Below, piece by piece: positions 40,292-50,650 of a DNA stretch of 64,000 nucleotides (positions are counted from its first letter, which is position 1; each line of letters starts with the position of its first letter). Under the pieces are notes generated by a model. That model searched no databases and was not told the DNA's origin. It was given only the letters and a program-made list of their open reading frames with translations. The DNA is from Gammaproteobacteria bacterium (GTDB lineage Bacteria > Pseudomonadota > Gammaproteobacteria > Xanthomonadales > SZUA-36): NCBI GenBank assembly GCA_030431095.1, contig JAUIJU010000003.1, forward strand, positions 1 to 64,000, written 5' to 3'. Position numbers and translations under genes: made by a program.

Positions 40292-41482
40292 CTACTTCCG
40301 GTTCCAGGCCGAGAGGTAGAGTTCCGCGTTGGCCAGTTGCTCGAAGCCGTAGTCGAGCAACTCCGGCGAGTACTCCACCAGCGGGCTGGCGCGCAGCGCC
40401 ACGCGCCAGGGCTCGAAGCCCAGTTCGCGCAACTCGGTTTCGAACCCGCGCACCGTGATCGGGTTCAGCTCGGTGTACCACTGCCAGTACTCTGCCGGGC
40501 TGGCGAATTCGCCGCCGCGATCGATGTAGTCCGGCGGGGTGGACAGCACTTTCGACTTCAGCTCCTCCGGCGGCAGCTTGAGGTGCACCCAGGGGTCGTC
40601 GAAGAACTCGCCCAGGTGGTTGCCGCAGGCGCCGTAGAACAGTCCCGGGTGCACGAACAGCAGGCCGTCGGGGCGTAGCACGCGGCGAATTTCCGCCAGC
40701 GTGCGGACGTATCCACCCGCGATGTGTTCCAGTGAACCCCAGGACAGGACCACGTCGAAATGGTCGTCTTCGAACGGCATGTCGTTGCCGTCGAAAGGCT
40801 CGAAGCGCAGCCGGGAATCTTCCTGCCAGTCGCCCGGCAGGTGGTTGCGCCGCGCCACTTCAGGCAGCAACTCGTAGCGTTTCGAGGGATCGATGCCCAC
40901 GAACTCCCGCGGCTGGCAGCGCAGGAACACGCCCAGGTCGGTCATGCCGTCGCCGCAGCCCACGTCCAGGATGCGCCCGCCCAGGCGCTCGTCGCTGTCG
41001 AGCATCAGCTGCACGATGACCCGGGCGGCGTGATCGAAGTGTTTGAAAAACCAGTCGTCGTGGCCGCGGTTCCAGCTCAGGTCGCCGACCGGCACGCCGT
41101 CCAGGCCGTCGAGGGTCCAGGACGGCCGGGCGGCCCGGCCCGGCGGGTGCGTGGCGCCCTGCTCCCGCGGTTCCGGCAGGTCGCGGCGATCCAGCAGGCG
41201 GGGTTCGGCATTGGCCTCGGACCACAGCAGGGCCGAGACCCGCTGCGGGCCGTCGGGCACGACGCCCGGGGACAGCTCGGCCGCGTAGCGCCCGCGCGGC
41301 AGCCAGGCCACGTCCCAGCCCGCCTGCCGGATATGACAGGACAGGGTTTCCTGGCCCGATGCGGCATCGTGCAGCTGCAGCTGCAGGTCGATATCGAACA
41401 GCAGGTCGGCATGCACCTCAAATTCGATGCGGAATCGATCATCGGCGAGGTCGAGTCGGGTGATGGAGGCGGGCTGGCTCAC
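40292..41482 (-). CDS. SAM-dependent methyltransferase with N-terminal beta-sandwich domain
   Basis: The 396-residue protein has a GTG start. Residues about 1-115 form a beta-rich domain resembling the carbohydrate-binding region of Wzt-type proteins, followed by a class I methyltransferase (about 160-300) with ILDVGCGDGMTDLG (SAM), VVLSWGSLEHI and LRPDGLLFVHPG. Such a fusion is typical of enzymes acting on polysaccharide or glycolipid. It lies 12 nt before the acyltransferase gene and 37 nt after prmA. The substrate is unknown. Confidence 0.8.
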   Translation of the reverse strand: MSQPASITRLDLADDRFRIEFEVHADLLFDIDLQLQLHDAASGQETLSCHIRQAGWDVAWLPRGRYAAELSPGVVPDGPQRVSALLWSEANAEPRLLDRRDLPEPREQGATHPPGRAARPSWTLDGLDGVPVGDLSWNRGHDDWFFKHFDHAARVIVQLMLDSDERLGGRILDVGCGDGMTDLGVFLRCQPREFVGIDPSKRYELLPEVARRNHLPGDWQEDSRLRFEPFDGNDMPFEDDHFDVVLSWGSLEHIAGGYVRTLAEIRRVLRPDGLLFVHPGLFYGACGNHLGEFFDDPWVHLKLPPEELKSKVLSTPPDYIDRGGEFASPAEYWQWYTELNPITVRGFETELRELGFEPWRVALRASPLVEYSPELLDYGFEQLANAELYLSAWNRK

Positions 41483-41519
41483 GGCGTTTGGACGTTGTTC
41501 TCGGTGAGGCGGGATTCTA

Positions 41520-42403
41520 TCAGTCCTTCCCCCCCTGCATGCGAACCCAGCCGTCGCGTACGGCCGTGACCTGGACCGGCAGTCCGGCCGCCGCGAAAGC
41601 CGCGCTCACCGGGCCGGCCTGCTCTTCGAGGATGCCGGCCATTACCAGCCGTCCGCCGGGGCGCACCGACGCCACCAACGCATCGGCGAGGCGCTGCAGG
41701 ATGCCCGCCAGGATGTTGGCGATCACCACGTCACCGGCCTGCCCTGCCGGCGTGTCGCCCTCCAGGGTCGTGATGCGTTCCGTCACGCCGTTGCGTTCCG
41801 CGTTCTGCTGCGTGGCCAGGACAGCCTGGGGGTCGTAGTCGATGCAGGTCACGCGGCGCGCGCCGCGCAGGGCGGCGGCGATGCCCAGCACGCCGGAGCC
41901 GCAGCCGAAGTCGAGCACCTCGCGATCCGCCAGGTCGTTGGCGTCGAGCCATTCCAGGCACAGGTGGGTGGTGGCGTGGGTGCCGGTGCCGAAGGCCAGG
42001 CCCGGGTCCAGGTGCAGCAGGGTGCCGTCGGGGTCGGGCGGCTCGGCGCCGGTGGGGATGATCCACAGCCGGCGGCCGAAACGCATGGGTTCGAAGCGGT
42101 CCATCCAGGCCCGTTCCCAGGCCTGGTCGGCCACGTCGCCGGTTTCCGGCTCGGCCACCAGGGGCAGCAGGGCCAGGGCGGCCAGGAGCTTTTCACGATC
42201 CACGCCGGGGTCGAACAGGCCGGTCAGGCGCACCACCTCCCACAGCGGCGTCTCGCCCACGGGGGGCTCCCACAACGGCGTGTCACCGTGATCGGTCAGG
42301 GTCACCGCCAGGGCGCCCTGCCCCAGCATCAGCGTTTCCGCGAGTTCGACGTGGCGCCGTTCCAGCCGCAAGTGGACTTCCAGGAAGCCGGCGCCGGCGT
42401 CGC

Positions 42404-42407
<4 letters not shown>
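41520..42407 (-). CDS. prmA: Ribosomal protein L11 methyltransferase
   Basis: The 295-residue enzyme trimethylates L11. The N-terminal substrate-binding domain ([16 protein letters not shown] onward) is followed by the catalytic domain with [33 protein letters not shown] and NILAGIL. The GTG start at 42407 overlaps the accC stop (GTGA), so the track's longer ORF, which reads through accC out of frame, is rejected. A short direct repeat ([17 protein letters not shown]) in the N-terminal domain is a local duplication. Confidence 0.95.
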
Positions 42408-43768
<1,361 letters not shown>

Positions 43769-43781
43769 GGTGCGACCGCCC

Positions 43782-44243
43782 TCAGCGGATCACGAACAGG
43801 GGCTGGTCGTACTCCACCGGCTGGCCGTTTTCGGCCAGGATGGCCACCACCGTGCCGGAGTAGTCAGACTCGATCTGGTTGAACATCTTCATGGCCTCGA
43901 TGATGCACAGCGTGTCGCCCAGCGAAACCTGCTGCCCCTTGCTGACGAAGGCCTCGGCCTCGGGGCTGGAGGCGGCGTAGAAGGTGCCCACCATCGGGGC
44001 GCGCACCACCTGGCCGTCAGGGACGGCCTCTTCGTCGCTCCCAGCGGCAGGCGCCGGGGCCGCCTCGACGGCAGGTGCGGCTGGCGCGGCGGCTACCGGT
44101 GCCGGCGCCGCCACGTACTGGGGCGGTGGCGTGGCCGAAGCGCGCGTGATGCGCAGCGACTCCTCGCCCTCCACGATTTCGATTTCGGAGAGGCTGGATT
44201 CCTCCAGCAATTCGATGAGCTTTTTGATTTTGCGTATGTCCAT
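43782..44243 (-). CDS. accB: Acetyl-CoA carboxylase biotin carboxyl carrier protein
   Basis: The 153-residue protein has an N-terminal helical start ([23 protein letters not shown]), a long Ala/Pro-rich flexible linker (about 37-72) and the C-terminal biotinyl domain with the target lysine in [10 protein letters not shown]. The characteristic thumb ([13 protein letters not shown]) is present. It follows aroQ by 15 nt in an aroQ-accB-accC order common in gammaproteobacteria. Confidence 0.97.
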   Translation of the reverse strand: MDIRKIKKLIELLEESSLSEIEIVEGEESLRITRASATPPPQYVAAPAPVAAAPAAPAVEAAPAPAAGSDEEAVPDGQVVRAPMVGTFYAASSPEAEAFVSKGQQVSLGDTLCIIEAMKMFNQIESDYSGTVVAILAENGQPVEYDQPLFVIR

Positions 44244-44258
44244 GCCCGTGCACTCCGC

Positions 44259-44699
44259 TCAGGGTTCGATCCGGTTGAGTATGGCCTGCAGGGCGAGTAA
44301 ATACCCCTCGCCCCGAAAGCCGCTGATCACGCCCTCGGCGATATCAGCAAAATAGGACACCTGCCGAAACGGCTCGCGGGCCGACACGGCCGACAGGTGC
44401 ACCTCGATGAAGGGAATTTTGACCGCCAGCAGGGCGTCCCGCAGCGCGACGCTGGTATGGGTGTAGCCGGCCGGATTGAGAATGATCCAGTCCACGCCGT
44501 CACGACTGGCCTGCTGCACCGCGTCGATCAACTCGCCTTCGGCGTTGCTCTGTACGGCGTCCAGTTGCAGACCCGTGGCGTCAGCCACCTGTTGCAGCTC
44601 GTCGAGAATGTCCTGCAGACCCCGCTGACCATACTGACCGGGCTCGCGCTCACCCAGCAGGTTCAGGTTCGGTCCGTTGACGACGAGTATGCGGGTCAT
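44259..44699 (-). CDS. aroQ: 3-dehydroquinate dehydratase, type II
   Basis: The 146-residue dodecameric enzyme catalyses the third step of the shikimate pathway. It starts [21 protein letters not shown] with the catalytic tyrosine in [20 protein letters not shown] and the catalytic His in [16 protein letters not shown] follow. It lies 123 nt from the thioredoxin-like gene. Confidence 0.96.
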   Translation of the reverse strand: MTRILVVNGPNLNLLGEREPGQYGQRGLQDILDELQQVADATGLQLDAVQSNAEGELIDAVQQASRDGVDWIILNPAGYTHTSVALRDALLAVKIPFIEVHLSAVSAREPFRQVSYFADIAEGVISGFRGEGYLLALQAILNRIEP

Positions 44700-44822
44700 G
44701 GCCTGTGGCGGTCCCTTCGAGGGGGCGCAGTCTGCACCAGGGGGCGCCCATTGTAAACAATTCGACGCCGTATTGAAGAAGATCGGCGCAGGATCGTTAC
44801 TGAATTTTAACGATTGGCGGAT

Positions 44823-45368
44823 TCAGAGCAGGGCCCGGATCTGCGCGACCAGCTCCTCGCGCTTCACTTCTCCCAGGCGCGTCCAGCGCACCACGCCGTC
44901 CCGATCGACCAGGACGGTGTAGGGCAGCATGCCGGCGACGTTGCCCCAGGCCATACTCGTGGCCATGACGTCGCCGGCACCCACCAGAACGGTGTAGTCG
45001 ATGCCCAGGCGCTCGGCGAAGTCCCGCGCGCGTTGCACATCGTCCAGCGCAATGCCGACGATGCCCAGGCCCTGGCCGGCCAGCTCTGCGTGCAGCTCAT
45101 CGAGCATGGGCATTTCGGCGCGGCATGGCGTGCACCAGGTGGCCCAGAAGTTCACCAGCAGCACCTGTCCGTCGAAGTCGGATGCCGAGACGCGCCGGCC
45201 ATCGGCGGCGCCCAGGGTGAAACCGGGGTGCGGCTGACCCAGCAACGCGGCGGGGCCCTCGGCCGCCGCGCCGCCATTGGGATCGCCGCGCAGCCACTGG
45301 GCGGTGATGACACCCGCAAACGCGGCCACCCCGGCGACAGCGAAAAACAACAGGACCTGGCGTTTCAT
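44823..45368 (-). CDS. TlpA/ResA-family membrane-anchored thioredoxin-like protein
   Basis: The 181-residue protein has one N-terminal membrane anchor (QVLLFFAVAGVAAFAGVIT) and a periplasmic thioredoxin fold with WATWCTPCRAEMP. GGAGG lies 6 nt before the ATG. It starts 11 nt after dsbD, so it is probably reduced by DsbD and delivers electrons to cytochrome c maturation or to oxidised cysteines; the partner is inference. Confidence 0.9.
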   Translation of the reverse strand: MKRQVLLFFAVAGVAAFAGVITAQWLRGDPNGGAAAEGPAALLGQPHPGFTLGAADGRRVSASDFDGQVLLVNFWATWCTPCRAEMPMLDELHAELAGQGLGIVGIALDDVQRARDFAERLGIDYTVLVGAGDVMATSMAWGNVAGMLPYTVLVDRDGVVRWTRLGEVKREELVAQIRALL

Positions 45369-45379
45369 CCCGGACCTCC

Positions 45380-47692
45380 TCAGCGAGCAGCCAGCACCTG
45401 GCGCAGGTGAGCGGCGAACTCATCGGGTGTGAAGTAACCGACCAGGCGGAAATCCTCGAGCTCCGCGCCGTCGGGACCGAAGAACAGGATGGCCGGCGGG
45501 CCGATCACGCCGTAGGCGCCCATCAGCGCCTGGTCGACGTCATCGTTGTCGGTCACGTCGGCCTGCAGGGGGTGCATCTGCGCCAGCAAGGCCTGTACCG
45601 GGGGCTCCGGAAATGTGTTGCGCTCCATGCGGATACATTCGACGCACCAGTCGGCGTAGAAATCGAGCATCGCCGGCCGCCCCTGGGCATTCGCCTGCCG
45701 CACCTCGCGCCGAAGGTCGTCGAGCGACTTGATGCGCGCGAAGGTCACGTGGTCCGCCTCCGCCACCCGGTGGTCGCCAGACAGGTGGGACAGCGGCCGC
45801 AGCCACCAGTCGCCGCCGGAAGCCGCGCCGATGAATTCGATCGCACCGAACACCAGCAGGGCCACGCCCAGCGCCTTCCATAACTTTCGCCAGCCCGTGG
45901 CGCCCTCGGGTATGCGCTCCAGCGCGCCCAGGTAGACCGCGCAGGCGATGGCCAGCAATCCCCACAGGACCATGATGACCGGCCCCGGAACGATGCGCTC
46001 CAGCATCCAGATGGCCAGCGCCAGCAGGCCCACGCCGAACACGGCCTTGACGGCGTTCATCCATGCGCCGGCGCGCGGCAGCAGCTTGCCAGCCGAGGCA
46101 CCGAACACCACCAACGGCAGCCCCATACCCAGCGACAGCGCAAACAGGGCTGCGCCGCCCAGCAGGGGACTGCCGGTCTCGCCGATCACGATCAGCGCCG
46201 CGGCCAGTGGGGGCGCCACGCAGGGGCCGACGATCAGCGCAGACAAAAAGCCCATCACCGCCACGCCGCCCTGCCGCCCGCCTTGCTGGCGGTTACTCCG
46301 CTCCGCCAGGCGCGATTGCCACCTGGTGGGCAGCTGCAGCTCGTAGAAGCCGAACATGGACAGGGCCAGCAATACGAACACGGCCACGAAGGCGCTGATG
46401 ATCCAGGGATTCTGGAACATGGCCTGCAGGTTCTGGCCGAACAGTCCGGCCAGGACCCCGGCCACGGTGTAGGTCACCGCCATCGCCAGCACGTAAACCA
46501 GTGAAAGCCAGAAGGCGCGCGCGGTCGTGATTCGGTCGCCTTCTCCGGCAATGATGCCGGACAGGATCGGCACCATGGGGAACACGCAGGGCGTGAACGC
46601 CAGCAGCAGACCGGCAACGAAAAACGCCACCAGGGCCCCCGCCGGACGGTCCACCAGCAAGGCGGCGAGACGACCCTGCTCGGATCGCGGTGGCTCGATG
46701 CGTTCGGAAACTTCGGTCGAACGCGCGGCAACAGGCACGGCCGGTCCGGCACCCGCGATCGGAGCGCCGGTGGCCATCGGCGCGACCGGCAGGTCTACCG
46801 ACAACTCGCCCGTCTGCGGGGGGTAACAGATGTCTCCGTCACGACAGCCTTGCCAGTCCGCGATCAGCGAGACCGTGACGCCGGGTCCAGCGGGGCGCTC
46901 GAAGTGGACGGGAATCTCGACCTGGCCGTACACCACCGGCACCGGGCCGAATTCCGGATCGTCCTTGACGGTGCCTGCCGGTAATTCCACCGCGGCCACG
47001 GAAACCAGGTCATCGCCACGCACGCGGAATGCGAATTTGTCCACGTAGAGGTAATACCCGGGCTGGGCGGTAAATCGCACCAGCGCAGTGGCGGCGTTCA
47101 GCGCGATCGCCTCGTAGCGGAAGGCCTGGTCGGCGGGCAGGGCCGGCGCCCCGGCGCCGGGTGCGACGGCCGGCGAAGCGCCCAGCAAGGTGTCCAGCGG
47201 AGACGTACCGGCGATGGGTCTGGGCACCGACGCGATATCGACCGCGGCCGGCAGCTCCACCTGGACCGTCTGGCTCGTGGGGGGATAACACAGCACGCCT
47301 TCCAGGCAACCCTGCGAACGCACGTCGACACTCAGTCGCCGCACGCCCGCCTCCACACGCGCCAGCGGCAGTCCGATCACCAGCTGGTCGTGGTACTTGA
47401 TGACCTCTTCGCCGAGCAGTTCGTCGAAGGATGCCTTGCCCTCCGGAATCTCCGGCTCGCCCAGCGCCACACCCGGCGTGGTGGTGGAGAAACCGAGAAA
47501 GCGGTTGTTGTAAAGGTAATGGTCCTGGGCGATGTCCCAGCGGATCTCGACCCGGTCCGGCGCAACAGCCTCGGCCGAAATGACGAATACCTCGCCGTAC
47601 TGGCGAACTTCGCCCGGCTCGATGGCCGCGACCGGGGCCCCGGTCAGCAGGAGCATGATCAAGGCCAGGCAGGATTGGTGGATTCTTTTCAT
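45380..47692 (-). CDS. dsbD: Thiol:disulfide interchange protein DsbD with two N-terminal alpha domains
   Basis: The 770-residue protein is about 200 longer than E. coli DsbD. After a signal peptide (MKRIHQSCLALIMLLL) there are two tandem DsbD-alpha-like domains, each with a cysteine pair: GCLEGVLCYPPTSQ (about 126-140) and GCRDGDICYPPQTG (about 280-295). The membrane beta domain of about eight helices has the paired cysteines FTPCVFP and GPCVAPP. The C-terminal gamma thioredoxin domain has YADWCVECIRME. It carries electrons from cytosolic thioredoxin to the periplasm. tlpA follows directly. Confidence 0.93.
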   Translation of the reverse strand: MKRIHQSCLALIMLLLTGAPVAAIEPGEVRQYGEVFVISAEAVAPDRVEIRWDIAQDHYLYNNRFLGFSTTTPGVALGEPEIPEGKASFDELLGEEVIKYHDQLVIGLPLARVEAGVRRLSVDVRSQGCLEGVLCYPPTSQTVQVELPAAVDIASVPRPIAGTSPLDTLLGASPAVAPGAGAPALPADQAFRYEAIALNAATALVRFTAQPGYYLYVDKFAFRVRGDDLVSVAAVELPAGTVKDDPEFGPVPVVYGQVEIPVHFERPAGPGVTVSLIADWQGCRDGDICYPPQTGELSVDLPVAPMATGAPIAGAGPAVPVAARSTEVSERIEPPRSEQGRLAALLVDRPAGALVAFFVAGLLLAFTPCVFPMVPILSGIIAGEGDRITTARAFWLSLVYVLAMAVTYTVAGVLAGLFGQNLQAMFQNPWIISAFVAVFVLLALSMFGFYELQLPTRWQSRLAERSNRQQGGRQGGVAVMGFLSALIVGPCVAPPLAAALIVIGETGSPLLGGAALFALSLGMGLPLVVFGASAGKLLPRAGAWMNAVKAVFGVGLLALAIWMLERIVPGPVIMVLWGLLAIACAVYLGALERIPEGATGWRKLWKALGVALLVFGAIEFIGAASGGDWWLRPLSHLSGDHRVAEADHVTFARIKSLDDLRREVRQANAQGRPAMLDFYADWCVECIRMERNTFPEPPVQALLAQMHPLQADVTDNDDVDQALMGAYGVIGPPAILFFGPDGAELEDFRLVGYFTPDEFAAHLRQVLAAR

Positions 47693-47755
47693 TGTGTGTT
47701 CAGACCGTGTCTCCTGGCCGGTTCTTACACGAAGGCCGACCAGGGTATCGCTGAC

Positions 47756-48076
47756 TCAGGTACTGACCGAGGTTCGCAACCATCGCAAGTACGGCTCGGA
47801 GACGTGCTCGGCATCCAGCGCCAGCAACTCGGGCACGTCATAGGGATGATGTTCGTCCAGCCAGTGCTCGATGGCGAAAAAGTGCGAGTGCGTCGTCTTG
47901 ATGATCATCAGCGCCTCCTGCTCATCCTGGATCTCCCCGTCCCAGGTATACACCGACCGCAACGCGGGCAGGATGTTCACGCAGGCGGCATGCCGGTTCT
48001 CGACGATGCCGCGGGCCAGGCGTTCCGCAGTGGCCTCGTCGGGACAGGTGCAGAGAATGGCGATGGTTTCGTTCAT
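47756..48076 (-). CDS. cutA: Divalent-cation tolerance protein CutA1
   Basis: The 106-residue ferredoxin-like trimeric protein contains CTCPDEATAERLARGIVENR near the start, then AACVNILPALRSVYTWDGEIQ and KTTHSHFFAIE, all typical. The proposed copper-tolerance role is weakly supported. It ends about 63 nt from dsbD; the pair cutA-dsbD is common. Confidence 0.93.
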   Translation of the reverse strand: MNETIAILCTCPDEATAERLARGIVENRHAACVNILPALRSVYTWDGEIQDEQEALMIIKTTHSHFFAIEHWLDEHHPYDVPELLALDAEHVSEPYLRWLRTSVST

Positions 48077-48131
48077 CTCGGGACGGGATTCTAGCGCAAG
48101 CGAAGCGCTCCCGGCCGAGCCCGGCGACGCA

Positions 48132-49394
48132 TCAGACGTCGAAGGGGTCGAGCTTTTTCGGCGCCAGGACGCCTTTCATCCGCACGTATTTCGGCAGGCC
48201 CGCCCGGTCGTAGGGCGGATAGTCCTCACCGCGGATCAGCGGCGCCAGGTAACGGCGCGCCGCCGCCGTGATGCCCATCCCGTCTTTTGCGATGAACTTT
48301 TTCGGCATCATTTTTTCCTTGTTGGCCATGCGGCTGAGCTGCGCCACGCCGGACTTCCACTTGTAGGGGTCGTCGGAAACGCGCTCGATAACGGGCATCA
48401 CGCCGGATTCGCCCTTGATGGCCAGCTCGATGGCGGCCTTGCCCATGGCGTAGGCCTGGTCGACGTCGGTTTTCGAGGCCACGTGCCGCGCCGAGCGCTG
48501 CAGGTAATCCGACACCGCCCAGTGATACTTGTACCCCAGCTTGTCCTTGACCAGGCCGGCCACCACCGGCGCCACGCCGCCCAGCTGGGCGTGGCCGAAG
48601 GCATCGCGCACGCCTGAGTCGGACAGGAATTTACCGTCCTTGCCACGCACACCCTCGGACACCACCACGGAGCAGTAACCGTGCTTCTTCACGGCCTTGT
48701 CCACCTTGGCCAGGAAGGCCTTCTCGTCGAAGGTCACCTCGGGGAACAGGATGACGTGCGGCGGGTCGCCCGCTTGGCGCTGGGCCAGGCCGCCCGCCGC
48801 CGCGATCCAGCCGGCATGCCGGCCCATGACTTCCAGGATGAACACCCTGGTGGAACTGGACGCCATGGACTCCACGTCGAGACTGGCTTCCATGATGCTC
48901 ACGGCCACGTACTTGGCCACCGAACCGAAGCCGGGACAGTTGTCGGTGATGGGCAGGTCATTGTCGATGGTCTTGGGCACGCCCAGACACTGCACGGGGA
49001 AACCCATCTTCCTGCTGATTTGAGACACCTTGTAAGCGGTGTCGGACGAATCCCCGCCGCCGTTGTACAGGAACACACCGATGTCATGCGCCTTGAACAC
49101 CTCGACCAGGCGCTCGTACTCGCGCTGGTTTTCCTCGATGCCCTTGAGCTTGTAGCGACACGAGCCGAACGCTCCGCCGGGCGTGTGCCGCAGCGCGGCG
49201 ATGTCGGCCTTGCGCTCCTTGCTGGTGTCGATCAGTTCCTCGCGCAACACGCCGATGATGCCGTCCTTGCCGGCGAACACCTTGCCGATTTTCCCGCGAT
49301 TGGCGCGGGCGGTTTCGATCACCCCGCAGGCGGTGGCGTTGATCACCGGCGTCACCCCGCCCGACTGGGCGTAGAGCACGTTGTTTCGAGCCAT
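48132..49394 (-). CDS. Pyrophosphate-dependent 6-phosphofructokinase
   Basis: The 420-residue enzyme phosphorylates fructose 6-phosphate. It has YAQSGGVTPVINAT at the N-terminus, the phosphate-site NGGGDSSDTA (not the ATP-type GGDGS), VPKTIDNDLP and the catalytic-loop MGRHAGWIAA. This is the long PPi-type clade seen in methanotrophs and Lysobacterales-like bacteria, giving a reversible step in glycolysis. AGGGGA lies 6 nt before ATG. PPi use is inferred from motif, not proven. Confidence 0.9.
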   Translation of the reverse strand: MARNNVLYAQSGGVTPVINATACGVIETARANRGKIGKVFAGKDGIIGVLREELIDTSKERKADIAALRHTPGGAFGSCRYKLKGIEENQREYERLVEVFKAHDIGVFLYNGGGDSSDTAYKVSQISRKMGFPVQCLGVPKTIDNDLPITDNCPGFGSVAKYVAVSIMEASLDVESMASSSTRVFILEVMGRHAGWIAAAGGLAQRQAGDPPHVILFPEVTFDEKAFLAKVDKAVKKHGYCSVVVSEGVRGKDGKFLSDSGVRDAFGHAQLGGVAPVVAGLVKDKLGYKYHWAVSDYLQRSARHVASKTDVDQAYAMGKAAIELAIKGESGVMPVIERVSDDPYKWKSGVAQLSRMANKEKMMPKKFIAKDGMGITAAARRYLAPLIRGEDYPPYDRAGLPKYVRMKGVLAPKKLDPFDV

Positions 49395-49500
49395 TGGAAT
49401 TCCCCTGATGTGCGCGTGAATCTGGTTTGACTGGGCAGCGGCTTGCGGGTAGCTTAGCCACCTTGTTCACTGCCCTATTCTAGAGGACGGAATCCGTCTC

Positions 49501-50076
49501 ATGCGAATCGTTTTACTGGGTGCCCCCGGGTCCGGAAAGGGAACCCAGGCTGCACTCCTGAAGGACCACTTTTCCATTCCCCACATCTCCACCGGCGTGC
49601 TGTTGCGCGAGGCCGTGGCGCAGGAAACTCCGCTGGGGCTGAAGGCCAAGGCCATCATGGACCGCGGCGAACTGGTGCCCGACGACGTGATGCTCAACCT
49701 GATCCGGGAGCGACTGGGGCAGGATGACGTCAAGGCCGGGTTCATTCTCGACGGTTACCCGCGCAACCTGGCCCAGGCCGAGGCACTGGACGGCGTGCTC
49801 GCGGAACTGGACCAGCCGGTGGATGAAGCCGTGCTGATCGAGGTGGACGAAGAGCAGGTCGTGCAGCGAATCGCGCTGCGCGCTTCCCAGGAAGGGCGCA
49901 GCGACGACACCGAGGACGTCGTGCGAAACCGCATGCGCGTGTACGAGGAACAGACCGCGCCGGTGACCGGCTACTACGCGTCCCGGGACTTGCTGACCCG
50001 CGTCCTGGGTGAAGGCACCATCGAGGAAGTGCTGGAACGGATCAAGGGCGCCCTGCAATCGGGCGTCGCCGGCTGA
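49501..50076 (+). CDS. adk: Adenylate kinase, short-LID form
   Basis: The 191-residue enzyme (2 ADP = ATP + AMP) has GAPGSGKGTQ, the AMP-site STGVLLREAV and LDGYPRN. The LID is the short form (ASQEGRSDDTEDVV), giving a protein about 20 residues shorter than E. coli Adk, as in Xanthomonas-type bacteria. Between AGAGG and ATG there is a GACGG-AAT-CCGTC hairpin, so the effective spacing of 15 nt shortens when it folds. Confidence 0.96.
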   Translation: MRIVLLGAPGSGKGTQAALLKDHFSIPHISTGVLLREAVAQETPLGLKAKAIMDRGELVPDDVMLNLIRERLGQDDVKAGFILDGYPRNLAQAEALDGVLAELDQPVDEAVLIEVDEEQVVQRIALRASQEGRSDDTEDVVRNRMRVYEEQTAPVTGYYASRDLLTRVLGEGTIEEVLERIKGALQSGVAG

Positions 50077-50158
50077 GGCCGGGCCGGCCGCGCCGGGCCG
50101 TCATGATGGCCGCGACCCCATCGTCAGCGACGAAGGTGGTGGCCACGGGCTCTCTTTC

Positions 50159-50650
50159 ATGAACGCTTTCTTCCAGACCGTTTTCGACCTTTTGCGCCTG
50201 CGGGCCGGCCCCCAGGACCTGCCCGACAGCCGTCCGCTGACGCTGGCCGTGATCGGGGTCTACCTGGCCCAGATGGTCATGACCTCGCAGACCGTGGGCG
50301 CCGAGCACGAGCCCGCCCGCAGCCTGACCAGCGTCGCCCTGCACTTCGCCGCGGTGGCCGGCATGCTCGCCTGGCGCAAGACGCCTGAACGACTGCAACA
50401 GACCCTGCTGGCCATCACGGCCACCGGCACCGTCGTCAGCCTGGCCGCCTTCATCCTGCTGCTGAACGTGGACCCCGGTGTGAATCAACCGCTGCTGGCC
50501 TTGGTGTGGTTCGCCATTTTCGGCTGGAGCCTGGCGGTGGACGCGAACATTTTTCGCCACGCCCTGCGTATCAGTCTGCCCATCGCCATGCTGATCACGG
50601 TGCTGTTGCTGGCGGTGACCTACGTGGCGCTGGAACTGTTGTTCCCATGA
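50159..50650 (+). CDS. Four-helix inner-membrane protein of unknown function
   Basis: The 163-residue protein has a short cytoplasmic N-terminus (FFQTVFDLLRLRAGPQDLP) and four hydrophobic helices, resembling Yip1-like or unnamed proteins encoded between adk and mpl in related genomes. The track ORF starts upstream in adk; the ATG at 50159 fits the protein start. It overlaps mpl by ATGA. No catalytic residues are recognisable. Confidence 0.75.
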   Translation: MNAFFQTVFDLLRLRAGPQDLPDSRPLTLAVIGVYLAQMVMTSQTVGAEHEPARSLTSVALHFAAVAGMLAWRKTPERLQQTLLAITATGTVVSLAAFILLLNVDPGVNQPLLALVWFAIFGWSLAVDANIFRHALRISLPIAMLITVLLLAVTYVALELLFP

